From Denticeps clupeoides (lineage: Eukaryota > Chordata > Actinopteri > Clupeiformes > Denticipitidae): a DNA stretch of 64,000 nucleotides. The notes below the pieces were generated by a model that was not told the origin of the DNA, made no database searches, and saw only the letters and a program-made list of their open reading frames with translations. A program made the position numbers and the translations under genes. Of this stretch, positions 47,090-57,900 are shown piece by piece. Location of the stretch: positions 23,477,515-23,541,514 of the forward strand of contig NC_041709.1 of the NCBI RefSeq assembly GCF_900700375.1, in the 5' to 3' direction. Each line of letters opens with the position of its first letter. Positions within the stretch are counted from its first letter, which is position 1.

Positions 47090-49900
47090 AAAAAGTTGTC
47101 AGGTGAACAAGGTTTATTATTTAAAAAATATAATATTGCCCCCTTGTGGTCTAAAAGGCTTTTAATCCACGTCATCAATGCATAAACCCACGTCAATAAA
47201 ACAATCATTATATTGATATTTTATGAAATACTTTAAAATGCAGTGCAAATATTTGATACATTTTAAAGAGCACATGACAAGCAGATTTTGTACATTATCT
47301 TTATAAATGATGATTTAGGCTTTTGGTTTTCTGCACCTCAGCACGTCTCAGTATTTGTATTTTTGGCCTCAGACCTATATGTGTGTGTTTTCGAAAGACG
47401 TCTGTGGCGAGTGGTTTTCACCCACAAGTCACTAGGCTCCTCCTGCCCACATATGGGGTCCTGATCTGATTTTTTTTCATCCATCCACAACAGAGAAAGT
47501 AAATTGTGTGCAGATGAATGACAGAATACGAAGTGGAGTAACGAGACCTGAAATAGAAATGTATAGAGGCTATCAGACTTTATACGGCATCCTAAAATGG
47601 GAACCAGTGGAGGAGAGCAACACAGATGCAGCATATATACGGCGCTGACAGCAACAGAGAAGAAAAAAGAGCATTTTTGAGGGCCAGACTGGAATAATTA
47701 GCAGGGTTCGTTAGCCAACAGGAAACGGGTCTCATAACGAGGGCAGTACTGGATGTCATTGAGTGCAGAGTAGAATATAGGTCTGCCGGTGGTGTGAGAA
47801 TTGACGGGTTTGTGGACGTGTCCGGCAACATTACAGAAGATGTCCAGACAATGTGTGGCAAAAGGTTTTTATAAATGAGATGAGAGGTATGTCCTCGGGT
47901 CAATAAATAGTAGCAACACAATGTACACAATGTGTACTAAAAATACACACAGATCAACCATAGCCTTAACACCACCTACCTAACTTCACTCCTTTAAGAT
48001 GTGAGGTAGGACCAGTTTTAACATCCCACCGATGCTAAAACGTTGTTGGTTCGAATCCCGATCCGCCAAGGTGCCACCGAGCAAAGCACCGTCCCCACAA
48101 ACTGTTCCCCGGGCGCCTGTCACGGCTGCCCACTGCTCACCAAGGGTGACGGTTACAAGAGAACACAAAAAGGTGTATTTTTGATTGCGATATGGAGAAT
48201 TTGGAGGACAAGTCAAACTCAAGTACTGTGCTCCTGAAACCGTTCTTGAAGCATTTCTGCAGTGTGTCAGGGAGCATCATCCTGCTGAAAGAAGACACTG
48301 CCATCAGGAAGTACTGTCTCCATGACTTGGTTTGCAACCATGTTTAGGTAGGTGGTACATGTCAAAGTAACATCCATATGAATGCAGGACCCAAGGTTTT
48401 GAGATAGAGCATTGCCTCCACCAGCTTGAATTCTTCAAATAGTCCCACATGCCATCAACATGAAGAATTTGTGATTCATCAGACCAGGACATCTTCATTC
48501 TGATCTGCATTGCAGGAATTTTGGTGATGGACACTGTGTATTTTGACATTGGTAAATATTTACAGAATGTCCACTTGCTCCGTATCAAATTCCATCCACT
48601 GTAAGCGGATCATCAGTGATCTTCACCTTTATGATTACCTCATTACCTTACCTGAGGCCTGGTCTGTGAGCATTATTAACATTATTCTGATAAAATGTCC
48701 AGCTGATGGTTTTGGCAGGAACTGGTCTGGTCTTCATCGCTGTGTTGAAATGGTCTACTTGTGCTCCACATGACTGGTGACACATCATCAGGTACCTGTA
48801 GATCATGGAATAAGCACCAGCGCCAGGGGTCAAGGTGTCATTGGGAAAGTTCTTGAAAGGTCATTCCTGGATACAGGATCACAGGAATTTTGTTTTGTTG
48901 CTCAGACGGCAGTAAATCAGGGAGGACCGAAAGGAACGGAAGGAGTGGGACGTTCTGTTGGAGAAGGAGCTGGACGCAGATCTGTTAGAGCCTTTCTGTC
49001 TATAAACAGACAGCGGCTGTAATTGCACACACAGCGTGGCCTGAAGCGGAGCTGGTAGTTATGCAGCGTGGCGTTCGGCCGAACGTGAACCAGACACACA
49101 AACATGCCACAGCGGCGAGGCCTCCACAGCTGCGGCCAATGGCTGATGGGATTGCGGTGTCTGGGGGGGCGGAGGCAGGGTGACTTCTCCACATGTGGCC
49201 CGCGTTCTGGGTGAACCCGTCGGTCAGCTGCAGGAAACAGACTTAATCTTCAGCTGTGTGATGGAGGAGGGGGCGAGGTGGGACGTCTTCTTCAGTATTG
49301 ATGCATCATGAAGACAGGAGCATCCTGTTTAAATTCAACAATAAATAATAAAGAAATCATTTTATACAAACCCCCAAAAATTCGGCTCCAGGTAATAATA
49401 AATACAGGGATTAACGATAAATAATAAAGGAAAAAATAAACTGTTAGATGAATCTACTAATAATACGGTAACATTGCATAATGATTGTAATTTTTGTTGT
49501 TTTGATGTTATTGATAATAATGTCTTATTGTAATTTATAGTTGTTTTGTTTTCCCGTGTGAACTTTACCACCCACCATGTGGAATTAATGTGGTGCATCT
49601 CTCGTAGCCAGTGGTGACATCTGCTTATTCGAAAGTATAATTCATTACTATTAACGCAGCTCATCTACGTTCTGCTTGATGAGCTTCATTAATTAGGATC
49701 TTTTCCCCCTGGTGTGTCTGCTCAGCTTGGCTGAAAATGAGGAGTGTGATTTAAGGGCAAGATCCCATCATGCAGGGTGTCATTCTGGTGATGGCAAGTT
49801 GAAGGAGATGCTCTCAGGATCTCCTCACCTGGCTGTCTTTGCAGACTGTGGTAAATAGTTTTTCTGTGTTTTTCTGCTTGTGGAGAGAATCATTTTCACT
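47090..49900. other. spacer between erp27 and osteocalcin, first half
   Basis: No exon is recognised. A family A SINE fragment on plus lies at about 48035-48160. The stretch at 48230-48860 looks like an old interspersed repeat (CATCATCCTGCTGAAAGAAG, GATTCATCAGACCAGGACAT) that I cannot name with confidence. A GC-rich block at about 48890-49260 stands out from its AT-rich surroundings and is unexplained. Confidence 0.4.
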
Positions 49901-49929
49901 GCTAGGACAACACTATCTGCAATGTCCAA

Positions 49930-51010
49930 TCACATCACATCACATGACACTAATACAAAGGTGCAGTGCATATGTAGAAATAACCAACAATAGAGAAATA
50001 TACACACACTATTTTAATTTAACAAACTGTATTGTGCAAACAGTGCAAATTGAGATTATGGGTTTGGTGGTTGTAAGTCAGTGCGGTCAACAATCCAATG
50101 ATCCTATGGAAGAAACTGTCCCATTGTCTGCTGGTCCAGGACCAGATGCTGCTGTACCGTCTGAAAAGTGAAAAAAGTGAAGTGACTGTCATTGTGAAAC
50201 AAGCACAGCACACAATCACACAACCTTAGTGAGCAGCGGTGAGCAGTGTGTGGGGATGGTGCTTTGCTCAGTGGCACCTTAGTGCCTCATTGGCTCTTTG
50301 GTGGCTCCTTCCGATTACCCAAGTCCGCTTTCCTACCTGCTAGGCCCACCACTGCCCCACTGCCCAGGCTCCGCTTGATGATGTCCTGTAGAAAGGCAGC
50401 AGTGTGTGGGGACAGTATCTTGTTCAAGGGAACCTCAGCTCGGGATTTGAACCCACAACCCTTTGGTTACGAGTCCGTTTCCTTAGCCACTAGGCCACCA
50501 CTGCCCCATATGATGTTGCCCAGTCTGACAACCTGGGGTCTGACAGGAAGTTGAGCATCCAGGTGCAAAGGCAGCTGCTTGGACCCAAGTCCCGGAGTGT
50601 CCTGTCCAGTTTTGACTGAATGCTGAACTGTTCTCTACAAGCAGCATTCTCACATATGGGTCCTTCTTCACGAGGTGGGAGAGGGCAGTGTGGAGTGACA
50701 ACAGGACCATGGCATCGTGGGACTTTTATGTTAATGAGATGTTGTACTTGTTGGATGGGCTTTAACTTTACAGTTAAAGTGATGGCTTTGGGGAAGAAAC
50801 TGGACATAAATCTTGTAGTGCGTGTTTTGATGGACCTACTGAATATCCAGAGGGCATCAGTTCAAACAGATGATGGGCAGGATGTGGTGGATCCTTCAGG
50901 TTGCTGTATGTCTTCTGCAGACAACAGGAGGTGTAGATATCGTTTTGATATTTATGATATCTCTGCTCTACTGTAAAATCAGTATTATGAGGTGTATCGT
51001 GTATGGTGGA
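49930..51010 (-). mobile_element. old L2-like LINE remnant interrupted by SINEs
   Basis: On the minus strand about 50500-50710 encodes LHTALSHLVKKDPYVRMLL, matching [17 protein letters not shown] of the LINE at 59335-61080. The part at 50080-50170 resembles the LINE 3' region (GAAGAAACTGTCC-type words). Two family A SINE pieces on minus (about 50180-50370 and 50395-50510) are set into it. It is heavily decayed. Confidence 0.65.
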
Positions 51011-51019
51011 ATGATACCA

Positions 51020-52602
51020 GTGCTGGCAGGGTGCAGAAAACGGGCCGGGATCCCCGCAGTGGTGCTCTTCTCACACTTACGCTGGTTCCTCCAGGCAGAC
51101 AGCGAAGCAGACGTTGAAATTACAGCCCAGCACAGCCACAACAAATCCGTCCCCCAAGAATAAACCGGAGAGACGAGGCAGAGGCCGACAGCAGGGTCAT
51201 CGCTGCCGTGCACCCCAGTCCACACGCCCCGCCGAGCATCTCAGCAGCCGCTGGCCTTCCTACACACGCCCTCTCCTGAGCCAGCACGGGCTCTGGTTGT
51301 AAACTTGCCGTTTTGGACGCCTTGCAGGAAATGCTGCGGCTGTGGTGGGCCGGGCAGCAACCTCTAATTAAGCTCCGTCACATAATGAGTCCCGGACGCT
51401 CGATTAGCCGAAGGCGGCTGCCGGTTGGGGTGGCACTTTGGGAACTGCGGGGGCGGCTGAAGGCAGCGGGCAGCTGCTGATGTGGGGACACCTCCATATG
51501 GGTCGCGTGCCTCATATCACTGCATCTGCTGCGCCACGGCGCAAAGGTTACAGGCTCCGCCTTAAATCCCACTAATGACTTGCTGTGTTAGGGTTATGTA
51601 ATGAATGTCCTCACTAGAGCATATGACAATTTTTAAGTAGGAATTTATGCCAACCCTTCGGCCCCAACCAAGTGTTGCGTGTGTAAAATAAGAACAGATT
51701 GCATAATGAGGATGATTCTCATGAAACTGTTTCTCACTCCCACAATAATTTACAGATTATAGTAACAGAGCATATGATGTCATTTACAGCTTGCGCACAG
51801 CTTTTTTTAAATATATTTGTGAGACCGTGATATAGTACTAATCACCTGACATTCAAATTTGGTGTGAAATAGTAGCGGTTTTATATTGAATGAAAAGTTC
51901 TTCTATATTAGTCCATTCAGGGTTTTAAATAAAAAATCAATCGGAATTGACCTTATCTGTTCTCTGTTTCTGTTGATGGTTACTGACACCCAGAGCATGG
52001 TCTGCTTTCTTTCTTGTTTTATCTATTTAATTACCTGACGCCAGTGAACATCCTTAGTGTTCAGTGCTGAACTCCTTGTCAGTTTAAAATGGACTTATTT
52101 TGAAAAGTGTAACGTGTCTTCAGACTGAGCAAATGCATAAGCTGTTAAATCAACTTTCAGATCTTTTATGACTGGATTTGTATGAAATGTGGGATTTTTA
52201 CAGAGCCCGTACTTTGTCATTTTTACTTGGATACAGAGGTTGAGTCAATTCTTTAACTTTTTCTAGTTAACTTACTAGTTTAACTTTTTTACAAAAATTT
52301 TTAACACAATTATACATACTTCTACTTCAGCAAAGAATTAGTGAACCAGCACAACTGAGAGAAGGTTCTGGGTTCCAGCAGTGGTAACAGTAATACCATC
52401 CCCATCATTTAGTTCACAAATCCAAACCAGGAAGGTGGTGTTAGTGATCAAGTCTGAAAACTTCTTCACCAATCATCCCACCTTCTCGCTGCCTCTGTCA
52501 CATTATTCACTGATGCGGATGTTTCTTTTTCTAGAACACATACAGTTAGTTCTGCATTTATCATAACACATTTCTGTTTCTAGTTGACTGTCCATCCTGA
52601 AG

Positions 52603-52672
<70 letters not shown>

Positions 52673-52800
52673 GTGGAATGAAAACCAGCATGTGGGAGTG
52701 AGTTGCGGAGTGTGGCATGTGGAGAAGGGTGGTGTGCCGGGGTCAGGTTGCCACACGATTCTCAAACCAATCACAATCGTAACCGATATCCCCCCTGTGC
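51020..52800. other. spacer upstream of osteocalcin
   Basis: The part at 51180-51570 is GC-rich with homeodomain-like TAATTA and GATTAG words and no recognised frame; it could be regulatory. The rest is AT-rich. A (TG)n run of about 65 bp at 52606-52671 lies some 140 bp before the TATA box of the osteocalcin gene. Confidence 0.4.
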
Positions 52801-52811
52801 GCAGAAAACAC

Positions 52812-52819
52812 TATAAATA
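52812..52819 (+). promoter_or_regulatory. TATA box of the osteocalcin gene
   Basis: TATAAATA stands about 100 bp before the start codon; transcription should begin near 52840. Osteocalcin genes are usually TATA-driven. Confidence 0.7.
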
Positions 52820-52912
52820 CTCAGGAGCGAGGAAGGCAAATCACAGCAAGGGGAAGAAGAAGCCAAAGAAAAGAGCATCTCTGACTCTTCCAGACATCCA
52901 GAACAGTCCAGG

Positions 52913-54053
52913 ATGAAAACCTTCGCACTCCTCGCCATCTTCGGCGTCCTGTCGGTCTGTCTGTCCATGGGAGGTAAGTTTTATAGATTTTTAAACCTGA
53001 CAAACGTGAGATGTTTGATAGATCAGATTTTTAACCCCTTTTATTCTCAATCGGTCTCAGTTCCACAAGCTGTGGAGGATTATGGCCTACTGTCCACTGC
53101 CGGGCCACCAGACACAGACGGATCTGATTCTAGCTCTGCCTCATCTTCAGCTTCTGACTCTTCAGCTTCAGACTCCACATCCTCCTCAGAGTCCAATTCC
53201 GATTCTGCGTCTGACTCCGCGTCCGACTCCTCCTCAGATTCCACCTCCTCCTCAGATTCCACCTCAGATTCCGCCTCATCCTCGTCGGAGTCACACAGCT
53301 CTGAAGGTGAGACGTCCTCAGACGCTTCTTCTCTTTACGTGTCGTGTAGAGGACGTTCCTCACGTCTCCAGATGCCTGAACTCAGACTGTGCACACAGAG
53401 AACCCGGCTCCAGAGGTGGTGGTGAAGAGAGACGTGGCGGCTGCTCTGCTGAAGAGACCGAGAAGAGCGACGGTGGCGGCTGATCTCAGCCCTGTGCAGC
53501 TGGAGAGGTGAAGACCATGCAGATCATAATTCATTTGATCATGTGTCGCTAAACTGTCACAATATTCAGATGAGGCTGTTCAGACCAAGACAACCAGGAG
53601 ATGTAATCTCACCAGCAGGTCCTAGCCCTCCCCAGTGGGACATGCCAGAAAGAGGGCAAATTATCATCAGTACTATTGATATTTTTGTAGAGGACGTCAT
53701 CGTCCCTGCATCGGATCTTGCCATTATTCTGCCAAACTACAAGACAAAATTGTTCAGCAACATATTTTGTATTAAATATTAAAAAGTGCTGATTTTATGA
53801 GTAGAGTAAGCTACAAGTTCTTGACCTGAAAAATTCTAAAATTCTTATTTTATCTCCTACATTTACTACATTACTACAAATTATCTGCACAATTTTCTGA
53901 AGCTAATCTCAGAGACTGATTCGCCTGCTTTTTTTTGTCCCGTTGTCCAGTCTGAGGGAAGTGTGCGAAGCCAACCTGGCCTGTGAGGACATGGCTGAAA
54001 CGGCGGGCATCATCGCCGCCTACACAGCATATTATGGCCCCATCACGCTGTAG
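52913..54053 (+). CDS. bglap: osteocalcin, OC2-type with acidic Ser/Asp propeptide
   Basis: This is a secreted vitamin K-dependent bone Gla protein that binds calcium and hydroxyapatite. Exons are 52913-52973 (signal peptide, [20 protein letters not shown]), 53061-53306, 53399-53507 and 53951-54053 (stop TAG), with agreeing phases and 172 residues in all. Exon 2 encodes about 60 residues of almost only Ser, Asp, Glu and Ala in short S-D-S repeats, a likely Fam20C phosphorylation target. Exon 3 ends in a furin-type site (KRPRR) before [14 protein letters not shown]. Exon 4 completes the Gla domain ([16 protein letters not shown]), with three Glu in the Gla positions, the Cys pair spaced CEANLAC and the YYGP end. 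The acidic insert is the mark of the OC2 form described in some teleosts. MGP is excluded by the short C-terminal Gla domain. AATAAA is at 54391-54396. Confidence 0.92.
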
Positions 54054-54399
54054 ACCTTCAGAGGCATCCTGCTGGGCCCTCCATGAACTCTGACCCCTCC
54101 TCTGGGATGGAAGAGCGATGAGCAGCAGTGCCGAGGCCTGTCATCGTTACACAAAATGAAGGGTTAAACTATATACGTTACATCTTTATTAATAAGCGTA
54201 TGGAAATGGGGGTGTTTCTGTATTCTGCAATTTTTTGGTGCTTTTTTGGTGCTCGACGTGCTCCTTTGTGGAAATGCTCTAGAGAATGTCCATTCTCAAC
54301 ATTTATTTTGCCCATAGATATGACTTGCAATATGAAATGTTTCTCTCGTAATGTACATAGTTGTGTAAAATACGGTGCTTACTTGTATAAAATAAAACT

Positions 54400-54953
54400 T
54401 TTCTGAAAATATTCGTTTGTTTGAATTCACGTCATTACAACCACATCTCTCGTAAGTCGGTGCTTGTCCTGAAGGGGGCAGTATTTCACCACAAATCTCG
54501 GCCGCCGTCGTAATAAAGTATAAATAGATTGTTATGAGAACAGAAGGCATTTAGCAAGTGTGACGCTGCTTGTGTAACTATTGTGTAATTGTGCTGTTAT
54601 TTTATGAGGCATAACACATCACAGTTCTTGCAGGCTCGGGGGAGAGATTTCACATCCTGAGACAAATTTTAACACAAACCTGCAAACCCGGAGCTGTAGT
54701 AAAAGCAGAACATTACTGATTTGGAATAATAAGGTCTGATTAAAAATGTTGAATAAATAGGTAATTTGTCGCTTATTTGCGAATTGTTTCATTCTGTGAC
54801 GGATCTTCGTGAATACGATAGTTCGCGTTAATGTCTGACACGCCTGCTTCCTGACCCCGGCGTCCACGTGAGCGCGCGTCCGCAGTCCAGACGCTGGCGG
54901 GTGCGCGCGCAGCCAGTCGGGATCCGGACTTTTTCAGGGGAAGAGGAACGGCG
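54400..54953. other. osteocalcin-tom1 intergenic region
   Basis: A short spacer of about 550 bp. The last 130 bp before the tom1 start is GC-rich and CpG-rich (about 54850-54950) without a TATA box, which fits a housekeeping promoter and 5'UTR of tom1. Confidence 0.55.
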
Positions 54954-57900
54954 ATGGACTTTCTGATCGGAAATCCCTTCTCTTCTCCCGTGGGACAGCG
55001 GATCCGTGAGTGTCGCAGTAATTATGATGATGATGAGGAGGAGGATGATTATGATTTGTAATGCGCGAGCGGCGGAAACACCAAAAGCAGAAGTAAAGTG
55101 TGTGATGGTGAAAGAGTGTGATGGTGGACTGTAGAATTACAGAATAGTCTGCGGTAACAGGACTGTAACCAACTTGTCGCGTTACTTTATAACTTCATTT
55201 TTTTATTGGAACTTGCGGGTCGCCAGACGGTGGGCGGGGTCAAAAGTTCACCGCAAGCAAGTCAAAAGGCCATAATTAGAAACGACGTAATTACAAGTTC
55301 CCGGCGCTCATCGACAATTCTGCAGATTTCACAACAAGTCCCGGTCTCCGCCCCTCAGATAAGGGATGTGAGGCCGAGTCAAAGGTCACGCCGCGCGAAA
55401 CGCCCCTTTATTTCATCCAGCAGACATCTCGGAATGGGACGGACCTTCACCATCCTCCCTCCGAGCGAGGGTGCAGCAGCAGCTGACAGTCACATGAAGC
55501 TGTGGTGTGGGTGGGTGGGTGTGGGTGGGGGTGAGAGAGAGTGAGAGAGAGAGTGGGGGGCTTGGGGGATTTAGGGGATTATAACACGCTGTGGGCAGGA
55601 GGAGGAACCTCAATAATTGGAAAACTTCGGTTTGCTTTGTTTTCACCTTGATGTCGCAGAAGGACCCACTCTTCCATTTGTTAAATTTTCCTCCGATGTG
55701 TGCGGTCATAGTTATATATATAAAAAAAAATCCCAGATCGTTCACCTAAATTGATCTTTAATTAAGTTGATTCATTATACAAAAAATAGTATTATTCAAG
55801 GAGATATTCCTACAAACACACAGGCTGTTGTTTGTTCATTTATTTAGCTTCTTTGTTTTGATTGGTTTTGACATTGAAACGTATGGTGGTGGGCGGAGCC
55901 TAAACTGAACCAAACAGCCAACCAAACAGCGTTGATGCTGTATCCCAGATCCATTTCATTCAAACTAAAAAAACAAATCGTTTCCTACTTCATTAAAAGT
56001 TGAAATGATGCAGAATATAGAACTGGAACGCTTGGCTAGCTTTTTTCCTTTTCTTTTCAGAACATGCCACCAGTTCCGCTTTACAAGCTGAAGACTGGGG
56101 CCTAAATATGGAAATCTGTGACATCATTAACGAGACTGAGGACGGGTGTGTTCACCTTTCATCTGCTCCGCTGTTTTGTGCAGCTTCTCGGTTTGATAAT
56201 TAGGGCTGAGCAACATGAGCTAAGATTCAAACAGCAAGAACGCTGATCATGATATTCAGTGTAATTAATAAGAATGAAAAAAGAACACAACAGGAGGTTT
56301 AGACCTTCTTTTTCTTGGGACAATGCGCAGGATGGTTTCAATGTCTACCAACAAGGAAATAATTCGCACGTCAGTTCAGGATGCAAATAAATATACTCCA
56401 GATACAGTATGATGCTGCTGTGTACAGCAGTGTTCTGCACAACAGAGTGGAAATAACAGACATTTCTACACACAGCATAGACAAAACAATTTAATTATGC
56501 AGTACAATATCTCACCCATATTCACGATATTGTAACGGAACTTGATATGAATCGTTCAATTAGGGCTGAAACGATTATTCGAAAAACTCGAATGATTCCA
56601 TTACAAAAAAATATTCAAGGAAAATGATTTGCCCCGAGGCTTCGTGTAATTCGTCACCAAAGTCCATCTATTATCGTATCGCTACGCAGCACCGGTATCA
56701 TTGTTCTACACGGACTGTTTTAACTGAGGCAAATTTCAAAGATTTAAGGAGGCGCGATTTATTGGCAGAAAATCAAGATACCACTGTGCGTAAAAGCATA
56801 AAATGTCTGAAGTGTGGGACTATTTTACGCTGCGTGGACAACGTAGTGCGGTGTATACACTGTAAAACGGACCTGGCTTACCATAAAAGTACTTAGTCAA
56901 TACTACAGCACCTTAACCAAAAGAATCTCCAAGCGGACTCGGAGCTTCTACAAGGTATCGTATTTATGATTGCTAACTAACATTAGCGCTTCTTAGAACC
57001 TACATTATTTGTAATTATTTGCGTTATGAGTCGATAGTGATGAGGCAGGATAAGGCATGAGATCTCACTCATGTAATTAATCCCTCCCCATCTCTCCCTC
57101 CAGCGTGCCACACACACACACACACCCACACACTCTGACAGGTAACATCTCAAAACACGCCTTCCCCATACAGAAGGTAGTAATAATAAATGCAACAGAT
57201 GGACAAATATACGTTCATTAGCATATAGGTTTACTTTTGGGCAAGTTTATAGCATTTGTTGCACAAATCAATGTTTTTGAGACTTGCACATGCATTGCAC
57301 ACTCATGCACTAAGACAAATTCTCTCTCTCTCTATTTTGCACATAACATTGCACAAAGACAAACATTCTACCTACCTACCTCATCTGGATACAACTGGAA
57401 ACTGAATTGTATTGTTTAAGTTGAATTATTAGTAACACTTGAATTGTTTATTTATATTTTCTTTTTACTATTTTGTACCTTTAAACTTTTTTTTCTCTTT
57501 ATTCTCAGATGGACTATAGCAGAGGGTGCACCCCTTTTTTATTAAAATAAACAAAATAGGCTAACCTATGTTTCTTTTTTTTTTTTCATGTACATCATGA
57601 ATGTTTCACAGAAAGGTTGATTTAAATGGGCTTAATTCTGGATACAGTAACCCAAAGGTTTTAAGCTTTGATCTAATTAAAGTATTGAGTTTGAATAAAA
57701 AAAAACTTTTTTTGTGAGGAATAACAGCCAATTGCTTGCTCATTTTAAGAGGATTTTCATGTTGCATAACACACTATTGATAGAGTTGTTAAAAAACGCA
57801 AAAGTGGAGTTATCCGATTACTCGATGAAAAAATCGCCAGAATACTCGATTCCAAAAATATTTGATAGTTGCAGCCCTACTTTCAATCACAATAACTGTA

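Noticed and set aside
48950-49200. A minus-strand exon in the GC-rich block
   Set aside because: Two overlapping frames exist but neither has a recognisable motif or convincing splice sites; kept only as a finding.
53080-53262. Glu/Ser-rich frame on the minus strand across osteocalcin exon 2
   Set aside because: It is the complement of the Ser/Asp coding repeat.
52913-54053. Matrix Gla protein
   Set aside because: The Gla domain is C-terminal and short with a YYGP end and a furin-type propeptide site, as in osteocalcin.
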